A stretch of 64,000 bases of DNA from assembly GCA_964571695.1 (NCBI GenBank), contig CAZNDG010000005.1, positions 1 through 64,000 on the forward strand. The letters run 5' to 3'. This stretch comes from UBA8958 sp964571695. GTDB lineage: Bacteria > Desulfobacterota > Syntrophia > Syntrophales > UBA8958. Positions within the stretch are counted from its first letter, which is position 1. Each line of letters starts with the position of its first letter. This document shows, piece after piece, positions 25,931 through 35,065 of this stretch. The notes beneath the pieces are model-generated. The model saw only the letters and a list, made by a program, of their open reading frames with translations, made no database searches and had not been told where the DNA came from. The translations under genes were made by a program, and so were the position numbers.

Positions 25931-26212
25931 ATGAAGAAAATATTTTTGGCGGCGGTAATCGTTCTGTTGACCGTATCCCTGGCCCTGGCGGCGGGTCCCA
26001 AGACCTATCAGGTTACGGGTCCCGTGCTGGAACTGACGAATGACGTCATCACCGTCCAGAAGGGCAAGGACAAGTGGCAGATCGCCCGGGACAAGGACAC
26101 GAAGGTTAAGGGAGACCTGAAGGTCGGTTCCAAAGTTACCATCGAGTACATCATGAAGGCGGTGGGCGTCGAGGCGAAGGCGGACGCGAAGAAGGATGCC
26201 AAGAAGAAATAA
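25931..26212 (+). CDS. small exported protein with lysine-rich tail
   Basis: A 93-residue protein with a clear Sec signal peptide (KKIFLAAVIVLLTVSLALA, cut after ALA). The mature part looks like a small OB/beta-barrel (VTGPVLELTNDVITVQKGKDKWQIARDKDTK and VGSKVTIEYIMKAVGVE), with an alternating A/K/D tail. It is similar in style to small periplasmic proteins that bind nucleic acid or metal, but I cannot name the family. It is followed after 21 bases by the HerA-like gene, so the two may share the promoter above. Confidence 0.7.
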   Translation: MKKIFLAAVIVLLTVSLALAAGPKTYQVTGPVLELTNDVITVQKGKDKWQIARDKDTKVKGDLKVGSKVTIEYIMKAVGVEAKADAKKDAKKK

Positions 26213-26233
26213 GTGCAGAAAGGGAGAGGGATC

Positions 26234-27703
26234 ATGAAGGACGCGGCGCCCGCATTGCCAATCGCCAGAGGAGAAAAGGGGGATATTGCCATCCTGCCGC
26301 GCATGGCCAACCGTCACGGCCTCATTGCCGGCGCCACCGGCACGGGCAAGACGGTGACCTTGCGGGTGCTGGCGGAACAGTTCAGCGCCGCCGGCGTGCC
26401 CGTCTTTCTGGCGGACGTCAAGGGGGATCTGGGGGGCCTCTGCCGCCCCGGAGGAGACAACGCCAAGGTAAAGGAGCGGATCGACGAGCTGAAGATCGCG
26501 GGCTTTGAGTTCGCCGGTTATCCCGTGGCCTTCTGGGATGTCTTCGGCGCCAAGGGGCATCCACTGAGGACCACGATCTCCGAGATGGGGCCCCTGCTGT
26601 TGGGGCGCATCCTGCGGCTCAACGATACCCAGAGCGGCGTTCTGAGCCTCATCTTCAAGATCGCCGACGACAACGGCCTGTTGCTGCTGGATCTCAAGGA
26701 CCTCCGTTCCGTCCTGCAGTTTGTCGGCGACAACGGGGAGAAATTTCGGACGGAATACGGCAACGTCTCCAAGGCCAGTATCGGCGCCATTCAGCGAAAC
26801 CTCCTCGTTCTGGAAGAGCAGGGCGGGGACCTGTTTTTCCAGGAGCCGGCCCTGGATGTCAACGACCTCCTCCAGACCGATACCGACGGCCGGGGGGTGA
26901 TCAACATCATCGCCGCGGACCGGCTGATGCAGTCGCCGCGGCTTTATGCCGCCTTCCTGTTGTGGCTCCTGTCGGAGTTCTTCGAGCAGCTTCCCGAGGT
27001 GGGCGACCCGCCCAGGCCCCGCCTCGTCTTTTTCTTCGACGAGGCCCATCTTCTCTTTTCCGACGCCCCCAAGGTCCTGGTGGAGAAGATCGAGCAGGTG
27101 GTCCGGCTCATCCGGTCCAAGGGGGTGGGGGTGTATTTCGTCACCCAGAATCCCCTGGATCTACCGGAAACGGTCCTGGGCCAGCTCGGCAACCGGGTCC
27201 AGCACGCCCTGCGGGCCTTTACCCCCCGGGACCAGAAGGCGGTCCGGGCCGCCGCCGAGACCTTCCGGGCCAATCCCCGGCTCGACACGGCCCAGGCCAT
27301 TCTGGAGCTGGCCGTGGGCGAGGCCCTGGTGTCGGTACAGGATGCCAAAGGGACCCCCACCGTAGTGGAGCGGGCCTGGATTCTTCCGCCCCGGAGCCGC
27401 CTGGGGGTCCTGGAACCGGCGGAAATGGAGCGGACCATCCGGGGATCGGTGCTGTACGGCCATTACGAGCGGACCCTGGACCGGGAGAGCGCCTACGAGA
27501 AGCTGCAGCAAAAGGCGGCGGAGATTCAGGCCGCGGCGGACCAGGCAGCGCCTGCCACTCCGGCGGCCGGCAGGGAAAAGCCTTCGGAGTTACAGAAGTA
27601 CGTGGGCGCCTTCGTAAAGAGCGCCGCCCATTCCGTGGGGAGCCAGATCGGCCGGCAGATCATCCGGGGCGTCCTCGGATCCCTTTTCGGCGGCCGGCGC
27701 TGA
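26234..27703 (+). CDS. HerA-like ATPase, DUF853 family
   Basis: A 489-residue cytoplasmic ATPase of the DUF853/HerA-HP class. Walker A is GATGTGKT (about residues 32-39), Walker B is LVFFFDEAH (about 263-271), and VYFVTQNPLDLPETVLGQLGNRVQHALRAFTP is the sensor and arginine-finger region typical of the family. ATG 26234 after GGGAGAGGG is preferred over GTG 26213. Family members are hexameric DNA-translocase relatives; the cellular role of this branch is not established. No nuclease or defence partner is adjacent, so it looks like the common stand-alone form. Confidence 0.87.
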   Translation: MKDAAPALPIARGEKGDIAILPRMANRHGLIAGATGTGKTVTLRVLAEQFSAAGVPVFLADVKGDLGGLCRPGGDNAKVKERIDELKIAGFEFAGYPVAFWDVFGAKGHPLRTTISEMGPLLLGRILRLNDTQSGVLSLIFKIADDNGLLLLDLKDLRSVLQFVGDNGEKFRTEYGNVSKASIGAIQRNLLVLEEQGGDLFFQEPALDVNDLLQTDTDGRGVINIIAADRLMQSPRLYAAFLLWLLSEFFEQLPEVGDPPRPRLVFFFDEAHLLFSDAPKVLVEKIEQVVRLIRSKGVGVYFVTQNPLDLPETVLGQLGNRVQHALRAFTPRDQKAVRAAAETFRANPRLDTAQAILELAVGEALVSVQDAKGTPTVVERAWILPPRSRLGVLEPAEMERTIRGSVLYGHYERTLDRESAYEKLQQKAAEIQAAADQAAPATPAAGREKPSELQKYVGAFVKSAAHSVGSQIGRQIIRGVLGSLFGGRR

Positions 27704-27782
27704 TCGCGGCGATATCATTTTCCTCCCCTCGTCACGTGCAGTTGCATACGGCGATCCCTGCCCCGGGGGCGCTTTATCCTGT

Positions 27783-27803
27783 AGTAACTTGAGTCAAGTT
27801 ACT
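27783..27803. repeat. perfect 21-bp palindrome
   Basis: AGTAACTTGA (27783-27792) is followed by one G and the exact reverse complement TCAAGTTACT (27794-27803). It lies 80 bases after the HerA-like gene and is not followed by a T-run, so it looks more like a protein-binding site or element end than a terminator. Confidence 0.6.
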
Positions 27804-27974
27804 CAGACGGAGGCTGATGCACGGGAGGGCGTGCCTCGCCCTCCTCTGGGCGGGCGGCAGTGGCGGCGGGCGAAGGATGCGCTCGCCTGTTTCGATGATC
27901 TCTTTAACCCCCATGCCCGGTGCGGACACAACGAAACATGAAAATATCCGGGTAGTTGTGGGCAATTTCATATA

Positions 27975-28208
27975 AATGGTTATCTTTTCCTGGATCCATT
28001 GTCTCAATTTCTTTGCCGCGGCAATCTTTCCCTCCGCGAACGGTTGGGCGGCCTTCTTCTGGAAGCGGTTCTTTTAGTCAGGATATCTGGCCCGGATATT
28101 GAACGAGGTCAGCTCCACCAGTATTCCCTTTTGTGCTTCCGAAAGCTTCAGATTCGCCTTGGCGGTGATTACGACGAGGTCAGTGCCTCCCCCGCTCCAG
28201 GTCTTGGG
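27975..28208 (-). pseudogene. HEPN-domain protein remnant with in-frame stop
   Basis: On the reverse strand a frame reads TDLVVITAKANLKLSEAQKG, then ILVELTSFNIRARYPD, a typical C-terminal half of a HEPN-domain protein. It is broken by TAA at 28074-28076 exactly after RYPD. The same frame goes on with KNRFQKKAAQPF and LRQWIQE, as expected of the HEPN C-terminus. The N-terminal half is missing and no intact nucleotidyltransferase partner remains. It is a dead HEPN/MNT-type toxin-antitoxin gene. Confidence 0.65.
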
Positions 28209-28912
28209 TGTTGGGAAGCCCTCACTCCCTTCTTCTCCATCGCATATCTCCTTCCCACCCTCACCTTATACTCTAAATTACAGGATGGGAAATGTCTCAC
28301 TTACATTGGCACAGAGGGACCGTCGATGAGGCAAGGAGGATGAAAGCGAAGGAGATTTTATTGATATGAATTTCCTTTTTGAGTGTCGGATTAAATAGGG
28401 ATGCTGTTTTTGCCTGTCAAGGTATAATGTTCAGAGAAAAACAAGGGCGGCGATACGTTTGGATGCGGAATGCGGATTGACGGCGGTCATTATTGATCAG
28501 CCGACCCACTTTTTCAGTCGATTATCCTGTTGGGTAGGCATTCCCCTCCTTCATGGGGCAAGCTTGCGGAAGTCGCGGCATTATAGACGGAATTGATCAA
28601 ACATATCTGCGGTTATGAACTCAATGACGGGTATTTTCCCCGGGCGGCGGCGATCAGGCAGTGTATGTTGATTGGCGGCGGTCCTTCCAGAGCCGCCGGC
28701 TCTCTTTGTGGGTGACATGCCCGTCGGACAGGCAATTTGCAACACTTTTCGGGCAGACCTATCCGGTACACCTCTTTTACGATGTGTCATGTCTGAATGT
28801 AATCGTCCCAGGAGGATTAGCCCTGCTTCATTCCGCTGATTCTATGATTTGAGGGTCCCCATAGAAGTGATCGTCATGGATGGGGATTCGCGAGACGTCA
28901 TTCGCCCCGCCG

Positions 28913-30451
28913 TCAGGACCCGTGGAAATGGTAGGCGGCCTCCACCTTCCGGATCATTTCGGTGTACTGTTCGTTGGAGAGGTTCTCCATTCCCAGGGCG
29001 GCGGCGATCCGCTTCGTGAGGTCCGTAAGCATGCGTTCCTGTTTTGCCAGCACCGCCCTGGTGAACGAGGCTATGAGTTTCTTGGCCGTCCCGGCATCCC
29101 GGCGGTGGACCCGCAGGTACTCCTTTTCCATTTTGGTCTGCATCCCGGCAATATCCTTTTCCAGCCGCGCCGCCGCCGCCGTCACCTGCGGGGCGAAGCG
29201 CGGATAGTCCTGCATGACCAGCGCCTGGAGTTTCCGGTATTTCCAGAAGACGGAGACATTGTCCGCCTTGTCCGTGGCGATCCCGTACTCCCGGGGGATG
29301 TCGGTCAGGCCCTGGTAGAAGGGGATGTAGGCCGAGAGGGCCGTCATCCCCAAGGCGATGTACTGCACCGCGGCGAGATCGCCGGGCAGGTCGGGCCGGC
29401 TCTGGGTGATATGGGAGACGGTGGTGCGGATAACGCTGATGGGCCGGTAGGGTTCCTTCGGATTCCGGTGCTGATAGGGATCGTGGGCGGTGCCCTCATA
29501 GCGGTTACGAAGACCTTGGGCGACGTCGCGCACGGAGATTTTTTTCTTCGGTTTGACGAAGACCGGGTACAGGCCGTCTTCAGATCGGTATTCCAATCCG
29601 GAATAGATGCGGAGCAGCTCCCGGACCCGGGGGTAGTTGTAGGTCTTGTCGTTTTCGATGTCCCGGACGTAGGCCCGAAAGAAGTTGAACGGCCCGCTCT
29701 GGGGATCGTACAGGCCGTGGGCGGCGGCGAACGCGACAAGCCCCGGCGAGGACATGACATTCATCGGATCCTCCATGTCTGCGGTCTGGAATCGTCCCTG
29801 GTTGGCGGAGACGAAAAAACAATCGTCGGGGATGCGCTGGGAGAGCCAGTGATGGCCGCTGGCGGTCTCGAAGTACCAGGCTTCCCGGCCGTCCATAAAG
29901 GCCACCCCGAATCCCTCCCCGGCCCCCGCCTTCTCCATGTACTCGCCCAGGAGCCGTACGCCCTCCCGGGCCGAGGTGGCGTAAGGCAGAATGATGGAGG
30001 TTATGGAATCCTCGATCAAGCCCTTCTTCACATCATAGGGGTCCGCCTTCAGGGCCGCCGGGCTGTTGAAGATGGTCTCCGTGGCCGACATCGCCACGCC
30101 GTAGGCGTTGATCCCCGTTTCTTCGTAGGAGTGGTTGGGCTTGGTCTGGGTCTTCCAATAGGGGAAGGAGGTGTAGGCCAGGGCGTCCTTCGGGAGGGGA
30201 CAGGTGAAGGCGTTGTTGTCGTCGTTGCCGATGGTGTTTGATCGGAAGAACGCCCCCTCTTTCCGCGCCGGATGGAAGATCAGGTTGTGGGCCTCCGCCG
30301 GTCCGGAAGTGTCCTCGTTGCGGGCGATGATCAGGGAACCGTCGTCCGTGGCGCCCCGGCCCACGATGATCGTCGTGCAGGCCAGGACGTTGGCGTCGAT
30401 CAACAGACCGGCGATGATCAGAAAAGAGCCGATTATCCTCTTCATGTTCAT
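28913..30451 (-). CDS. C69-family peptidase (dipeptidase), exported
   Basis: A 512-residue Ntn-hydrolase of peptidase family C69 (formerly U34). The signal sequence (KRIIGSFLIIAGLLIDANVLA) is followed directly by Cys25 in CTTIIVGRGATDDGSLIIARNED, so cleavage would expose the N-terminal nucleophile cysteine. Other family blocks are ETGINAYGVAMSATET, GEGFGVAFMDGREAWYFET and DDCFFVSANQGRF. ATG 30451 is chosen for GGAGGATAGAACA upstream. It probably acts on small peptides in the periplasm. It is not in an operon. Confidence 0.85.
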   Translation of the reverse strand: MNMKRIIGSFLIIAGLLIDANVLACTTIIVGRGATDDGSLIIARNEDTSGPAEAHNLIFHPARKEGAFFRSNTIGNDDNNAFTCPLPKDALAYTSFPYWKTQTKPNHSYEETGINAYGVAMSATETIFNSPAALKADPYDVKKGLIEDSITSIILPYATSAREGVRLLGEYMEKAGAGEGFGVAFMDGREAWYFETASGHHWLSQRIPDDCFFVSANQGRFQTADMEDPMNVMSSPGLVAFAAAHGLYDPQSGPFNFFRAYVRDIENDKTYNYPRVRELLRIYSGLEYRSEDGLYPVFVKPKKKISVRDVAQGLRNRYEGTAHDPYQHRNPKEPYRPISVIRTTVSHITQSRPDLPGDLAAVQYIALGMTALSAYIPFYQGLTDIPREYGIATDKADNVSVFWKYRKLQALVMQDYPRFAPQVTAAAARLEKDIAGMQTKMEKEYLRVHRRDAGTAKKLIASFTRAVLAKQERMLTDLTKRIAAALGMENLSNEQYTEMIRKVEAAYHFHGS

Positions 30452-30969
30452 TGTTCTATCCTCCCGTGGCAAATTTATCTATTTTCCTTCCCTTTGGCTC
30501 AGGAACAAGGCCTATGCATAATTCCCGTTGTCGAAGAGGCTTTGCATTACCCGGTAATCGTCGTGCGCTGGTTCGAGCATGGTCCGGAAGCTACATGATT
30601 CATTTTAAAAATCAATCCCTGTGATGGTCCCGGGCGGAGAAGATGATGATCTTCTGTCCCGGACCCGAACCCGAGCGAGGGGCCAAAACGTGAGACATTG
30701 TCCTCAGGAAGCGGCGGCATAAAGTTGACAAACTCGATTAACCAGAAAAATATATACATTTATAGGCATTATGTGCTTGATATGATTGGTTAATATCTAA
30801 ATAGTCATTTGTCGGGGCAATCGTCACGCCATCTCCTTGGTAGGGCCATGATTTTAAGTTTGAAGAATTCCATAGCTCCAAATCCGAAGGAGCCTGGTCA
30901 AAGGCTTTCAATTCCCTCGCCGGTGACTTAACGATGCGCGTTTCCCTGGAGGGGCTTGGCCGCCATCTT
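30452..30969. other. intergenic stretch with a long imperfect hairpin
   Basis: No gene was recognised in about 520 AT-rich bases. A long hairpin lies at 30626-30665: the outer arms GGTCC/GGACC, inner GGG/CCC and a perfect AGAAGAT (30638-30644) with ATCTTCT (30649-30655) around a GATG loop. It has no adjacent U-run on either strand, so it is a structured element of unknown role. Confidence 0.45.
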
Positions 30970-31674
30970 TTACCACACCCCCGGCAGCAGGCGATAACGC
31001 ACCCGGCGGGCATAATCATCGTAGCCGTCTAATTCCTTCCGCAGGGTTTCATCTTCCAGGAGGGTCCGAATCACCAAGACCGCCATGACCAAGGCCGCGG
31101 GAATAAACGCCCACCATGAATCCAGCCAGGGCGGCGTGGCCCAAAACGACATGAGCGCCCCGGCGTAACCGGGATGCCGGAGCCAGCGGTAAGGGCCGCT
31201 CGTCACCACGCGATGTCCGCGATCGGTCTGAATCCGCACCAGCGCGGAGAAGAAACGATTTTCGATCAAGGCATAGGAGGCCAGGGCATATCCCGCCAGA
31301 ATAACCGCCAGCGAGACGATCTTGATCGGCGGACCGCAGGCAAATGACGGATCGAACCGCGCCTCCAATCCCGCGACGAGCGGTATCAAGCCGCCGCCCA
31401 GTCCGACCAGCGGCGACAGAATCCTGTCCCAGGGTTTCTCGTTTTTGTGCCGCATGAAGAGAGCCCGCTCGACAATCAGGTCCGGGTGGCGCCGCGCCGC
31501 CAGGGCACGGCTGACCACTGCGCCCAGAATCCAAATTCCCGCATAAATCCACGCCTCCCACCAATCCCAACTCCCCGTGATCAACAGCGGCAGGAAGGGA
31601 ATGACGACCAGGGCAAAAAGCATCAGGATGGGCATGCGGACAGGGCAGGTCTTTGGTTCAGGGTTCATATCCAT
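30970..31674 (-). CDS. ICMT-like integral membrane methyltransferase
   Basis: A 234-residue membrane protein with about five transmembrane segments (MPILMLFALVVIPFLPLLI, IYAGIWILGAVVSRAL, LSPLVGLGGGLIPLVAGL, IVSLAVILAGYALASYAL, WWAFIPAALVMAVLVIRTL). The C-terminal signature VVTSGPYRWLRHPGYAGALM and EDETLRKELDGYDDYARRVRYRLLP is that of isoprenylcysteine carboxyl methyltransferase/PEMT-like enzymes. These methylate lipids or membrane-bound thiols or carboxyls with SAM; the actual substrate is unknown. It starts 2 bases after the GNAT stop, so the two form an operon. Confidence 0.85.
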   Translation of the reverse strand: MDMNPEPKTCPVRMPILMLFALVVIPFLPLLITGSWDWWEAWIYAGIWILGAVVSRALAARRHPDLIVERALFMRHKNEKPWDRILSPLVGLGGGLIPLVAGLEARFDPSFACGPPIKIVSLAVILAGYALASYALIENRFFSALVRIQTDRGHRVVTSGPYRWLRHPGYAGALMSFWATPPWLDSWWAFIPAALVMAVLVIRTLLEDETLRKELDGYDDYARRVRYRLLPGVW

Positions 31675-31676
31675 CT

Positions 31677-32294
31677 CTATTTTCGCCTTCGTTCCCGGTT
31701 CGGGCGGCAGTTGGTTCGTCTATCCCTTGATACGGAACTCAAGGGCGACCACCCCTGGCCGTGAATAGCCGGGAGACCCTCGGCTTGCCCGCGGCAGAAG
31801 ATGATTCTCGCTCCCCGATGAGCGGTTTGCCCAATGTGTGCGAGTTCCGTCATCTGGAGCTTGTCCCTCAGCACGTGTACCGAAGCGTCGTTTTGCGGGT
31901 GGGCTAAGGCGAGGATGCGGGTAAGGCGTAACGTCTCGAAGGCATACCGCATCTGGACGAAGCCGATTTCCGCGGCGTAATCGTTTCTCTCCGCCTCCCG
32001 GGAGAGCACAAACCCGAACTCAAAGTCTTGACCGCCCAGGCAGTCCGTCGGTATGATGCCGGCGAATCCCACCGGACGCTCCCGGTGGTTGGCCGTCAGA
32101 ACTCCCATGCCGACCGCGGCATCTTCAGCGGTGAAGTATTGCTCGATGAAGACTTCCGCCTGTTTACGGTTCACCGGGGTTCCGCCGAAGAGGTAAGCGG
32201 TTCGGTCTTCATCGCCCAAAAGTGAAACAATGAAAGGGATGTCCTCAGTGGCGATAGGGCGCAGTGTGAGACGCCGAGATACCAGAGTCCTCAT
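31677..32294 (-). CDS. GNAT-family N-acetyltransferase
   Basis: A 205-residue acetyltransferase of the RimJ/RimL type: RRLTLRPIATEDIPFIVSLL at the start, VGFAGIIPTDC and FEFGFVLSREAERNDYAAEIGFVQMRYAFETLRL in the core, and LALAHPQNDASVHVLRDKLQM near the acetyl-CoA pocket. The pyrophosphate loop (Q/R-x-x-G-x-A) appears altered to ERNDYA. The start at 32294 (MRTLVSRRLTLRP) is where homology begins; the open frame continues upstream without similarity. The C-terminal 35 residues are Arg-rich and unlike the family, perhaps from a shifted end. Confidence 0.75.
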   Translation of the reverse strand: MRTLVSRRLTLRPIATEDIPFIVSLLGDEDRTAYLFGGTPVNRKQAEVFIEQYFTAEDAAVGMGVLTANHRERPVGFAGIIPTDCLGGQDFEFGFVLSREAERNDYAAEIGFVQMRYAFETLRLTRILALAHPQNDASVHVLRDKLQMTELAHIGQTAHRGARIIFCRGQAEGLPAIHGQGWSPLSSVSRDRRTNCRPNRERRRK

Positions 32295-32671
32295 GTCCTG
32301 ACTTTCCGAAATCGTTTGTATCGACCCTTGTCCCGTCGCAAGGGGACCGGGCGGTCCGCCGCATGCGAGGAGATAGATGAATTCATTATGCCCGGTGCGG
32401 CCCCTCCATTCCGGGTCGTGCCCCCCGCCGCGTGAGAGCGGATTGATCCAGGAACCTCGCCGGATAATACGACGGGCCGCCTCATCCCGTTCTTTGCCCG
32501 AACCGTCTTGGCCATATCGCCGACATCGATCATCAGGATGTTCCGAAACAAGCACAGCAAAGCGTTAAAGGCCGGATTCCGCTCATACTGTTTCCGCGTA
32601 AATGGATATTACATGTAACAGGAGGAAATCAAGGCGATTTATTGCCTTGACAGTAGCTGCCCTGCCGATTA
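32295..32671. other. gap with one small hairpin
   Basis: No gene was recognised. A perfect 7-bp inverted repeat, TCAAGGC (32629-32635) and GCCTTGA (32644-32650) with an 8-nt loop, lies just before the DJ-1/PfpI remnant. Nothing else stands out. Confidence 0.35.
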
Positions 32672-33123
32672 TTGTCTAATATCGTTCAAGATACCAATTA
32701 CAACTGGAAGCTTCGCGTCCCGGCAGGCCCGGAAGTTGACCATACGGCGCTTATTCGTTATATTTCCGAGCAGGCACAATATTGTAAAGCTGTTCTTTCC
32801 GTGTGTACCGGAACCTTTCTCATGCACAGGGCAGGGCTTCTATCGGTAAAGAAGGCTACAACCCATTGGAATTCTCTCAACCGCTTAAAGGAACTTGGAG
32901 ATGTTGCGGTAGTTGAAGAACGTTTGTCCGTGACGGAAATGTCTGGTCTTCCGCGGGGGTATCAGCCGGCATTGACCTCATGCTTGCCCTTATCGCAGAT
33001 ATTGCCGGCGAGGAAATTGCGGGCGGAGTTCAGCTTGCATCTGAGTACTATCCGGTACTAACGCGTTGTGGCGCTTCACATAAAGCTCCGATGGCACCTG
33101 CATACTTAAGGAACGCGGTCTGA
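32672..33123 (+). pseudogene. DJ-1/PfpI-family gene, frameshifted and N-truncated
   Basis: The first frame encodes ALIRYISEQAQYCKAVLSVC with the nucleophile-elbow cysteine (SVCTG), then GLLSVKKATTHWNSL and GDVAVVEERL, a clear DJ-1/PfpI (ThiJ) core. Near 32940-32945 the homology jumps to another frame: WSSAGVSAGIDLMLALIADI, then GGVQLASEYYP and the family ending APMAPAYLRNAV, stopping at TGA 33121-33123. About 60 N-terminal residues of the family are missing as well. The gene is therefore dead. Confidence 0.75.
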
Positions 33124-33203
33124 CAAAACAATCCCCACGACTGCTTACAGCGGCGCAATATTTCCACCGTTGCGCCTTACAATGAATACGGAGATAGAAA
33201 TCC

Positions 33204-33318
33204 ATGGGCAGTGTTCAGAAATACCGCTATCGAGTCGTAGATGTTTTTACGAATCAGCCGTTGGCGGGAAATGCCTTGGCCTTGTTTCCTGAAGCATCGG
33301 GAATCGATGCCGCATTCA
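33204..33318 (+). pseudogene. PhzF-family gene, N-terminal stub
   Basis: ATG 33204, with a GGAGA ribosome site, opens YRYRVVDVFTNQPLAGNALALFPEASG, the invariant start of PhzF-family isomerases/epimerases. After about 35 residues the similarity ends and the frame runs into unrelated sequence next to the purF stop. It is a 5' stub left by a deletion, in the same orientation as the PfpI remnant. Confidence 0.7.
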
Positions 33319-33382
33319 CGGTGACCGGGGGCAGGACGGGAGCCATGTCTGATTCCATTTCGGGGGTGAAGGGCCATTTTCG

Positions 33383-34801
33383 TCAGGACTCGAAGCAGAG
33401 TTTTTCCATGACGGGGGGCGGGGGCAGGGGATAATCGCCGGTGTAGCAGGCCAGGCAGAAGGCTTCGGCGGGCATCTGCGTGGCCTCCACCATGCCGGGG
33501 AGGGAGAGGTAGTACAGGGAGTCGAGGCCGATGAAGCGGGCGATTTCGTCCACCTCCCCCTTCTGGGCGGCGATGAGCTCCCCCTTGGAGGAAAAGTCGA
33601 TGCCGTAGGGGCAGGGATGGCGGGTAGGCGGGCAACTGATCACCATGTGGATCTCCTTCGCCCCGTTATTGCGGAGGTTCCGGACCCGGTTCCGGCTGGT
33701 GGTGCCGCGGATGATGGAATCCTCCACGATGAGGATGCGTTTGCCTTCCAGCAGGGGGCGCACGGGATTCAGCTTGACCCGGACGCCGAAGTCCCGGACG
33801 GGCTGGGTGGGCTGGATGAAGGTCCGGCCCACGTAGTGGTTTCTGATCATCCCCATTTCAAAGGGCAGGCCACTCTCCTCGGCATAGCCCAGGGCGGCGT
33901 AGTTGCCGGAATCGGGGAAGGGCATGACGAGATCGACGTCGGGGCGGAACTCCTGGGCCAGACGGTGCCCGAGACGCTTCCGGCAGAGATAGACGTTCTG
34001 ACCGAAGATCTGGCTGTCCGGCCGGGCGAAATAGATCAGCTCGAAGATGCAGTGGGCGTGATCTTGCTCCGGGAAGGGGGTGAGGCTCTGCACGCCGGTT
34101 TCGTCGATGATGACGATTTCCCCCGGGGCGATGTCCCGGACGTAGGTCGCCCCCACAAGGTCGAAGGCGCAGGTCTCCGAGGCTACTACCCAGCCGCCGT
34201 TGATCCGTCCCAGACAGAGGGGACGGAAGCCCCGGGGGTCCCGGGCGGCGATGATCCGGTGCCGGGTCAGCATGACCAGGCTGTACGCCCCTTCCACTTC
34301 TCCCAGGGCCGCGCTCAGGGCCGCGGCGAAGCCGTTTTTCAGCCGGGAGGCCATGAGATGGACGATGACTTCCGTATCCATGGTGGATTGGAAGATCGAG
34401 CCCCGCTCCTCGAGGGCGGCGCGGAGCTGCCGGGTGTTGGTGAGGTTGCCGTTGTGGCCGATGGCGTAGTATTCCTGGCCGTGGTGGGCGACGAAGGGCT
34501 GGGCGTTGGAAAGAACCGAAGCACCGGTGGTGGAGTACCGGACGTGGCCGATTGCCAGATGCCCTTTAAGCCGGGAGAGGTTGTCTTCCTTGAAGACCTC
34601 GGAGGCCAGCCCCATCCCCTTGTGATGCCAGATATCGCACCCGTCGGCGGAGACGATGCCGGCGCTCTCCTGGCCCCGGTGCTGGAGGGCGAAGAGGCCG
34701 AAAAAGGTCATCCGGGCCGCCTCGGGATGGGCGAAGACGGCGAAGACGCCGCACTCCTCCCGGGGGCGGCCGGTGTCGAAATAATCAATTATTTCCGTCA
34801 C
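33383..34801 (-). CDS. purF: amidophosphoribosyltransferase (glutamine PRPP amidotransferase)
   Basis: A 472-residue PurF, first step of purine synthesis (PRPP + glutamine to phosphoribosylamine). After a short propeptide the N-terminal glutaminase begins at the cysteine of EECGVFAVFAHPEA, with LQHRGQESAGI following. The PRPP-binding loop is ILIVEDSIIRGTTSRNRV. Cysteines in VISCPPTRHPCPYGIDF and AFCLACYTGDYP match the [4Fe-4S] type known from Bacillus. GTG 34801 is inferred from the usual propeptide length; its ribosome site is weak. It is last in the glutamine block, 264 bases after carB. Confidence 0.93.
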   Translation of the reverse strand: MTEIIDYFDTGRPREECGVFAVFAHPEAARMTFFGLFALQHRGQESAGIVSADGCDIWHHKGMGLASEVFKEDNLSRLKGHLAIGHVRYSTTGASVLSNAQPFVAHHGQEYYAIGHNGNLTNTRQLRAALEERGSIFQSTMDTEVIVHLMASRLKNGFAAALSAALGEVEGAYSLVMLTRHRIIAARDPRGFRPLCLGRINGGWVVASETCAFDLVGATYVRDIAPGEIVIIDETGVQSLTPFPEQDHAHCIFELIYFARPDSQIFGQNVYLCRKRLGHRLAQEFRPDVDLVMPFPDSGNYAALGYAEESGLPFEMGMIRNHYVGRTFIQPTQPVRDFGVRVKLNPVRPLLEGKRILIVEDSIIRGTTSRNRVRNLRNNGAKEIHMVISCPPTRHPCPYGIDFSSKGELIAAQKGEVDEIARFIGLDSLYYLSLPGMVEATQMPAEAFCLACYTGDYPLPPPPVMEKLCFES

Positions 34802-34844
34802 GGTTCTTTGCTCATGTGAAAAGCTGATGACGCGGTAAAATTGG

Positions 34845-34883
34845 CCCCATCCCCTACCTGACCTCCCCCTTGCGGGGGGAGAA
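34845..34883 (-). repeat. GC-rich hairpin repeat, copy A (inverted)
   Basis: It contains CCTCCCCC, a short loop and GGGGGGAG, plus the CCCCATCCCCTA tail. Read on the minus strand it has the same order (hairpin, then a GGTAGGGGATGGGG tail) as copies B and C, which marks a dispersed REP-like unit. It lies in the carB-purF gap together with copy B in opposite orientation. Confidence 0.7.
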
Positions 34884-34993
34884 ACAATGACCTTTCCCCC
34901 GGTTGCACATTTAAATGAATATGTGACGGCACGCACATGAATATTTCACCTGAAAATGCGTTCCTATGTAGTTCACTTCCTTCACCAATTAAT

Positions 34994-35031
34994 TTCCTCC
35001 CCTTCAAGGGGAGGATTAAGGTGGGGATGGG
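34994..35031 (+). repeat. GC-rich hairpin repeat, copy B
   Basis: A hairpin CCTCCCC-TTCAA-GGGGAGG followed by ATTAAGGTGGGGATGGG. The pair A and B, 110 bases apart and facing each other, resembles a REP doublet. Confidence 0.7.
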
Positions 35032-35065
35032 TCTATTTTTCATCCCCCTTTGTGAAGGCAAGCCG

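Larger units (their letters stand above)
27704..28912. other. gene-poor AT-richer island with decayed sequence
   Basis: About 1.2 kb without an intact gene between the HerA-like ATPase and the C69 peptidase. It contains a perfect 21-bp palindrome (27783-27803) and a HEPN-domain remnant with an internal stop (27975-28208), both listed separately. The right half (28210-28900) holds only short unrelated frames. Base composition differs from the flanks, which suggests old acquired DNA. Confidence 0.5.

Noticed and set aside
26234..27703. HerA-like ATPase as part of an antiphage defence system
   Set aside because: No nuclease, SIR2 or other partner gene is adjacent, and the protein matches the common stand-alone DUF853 form; the neighbouring island has only a dead HEPN gene.
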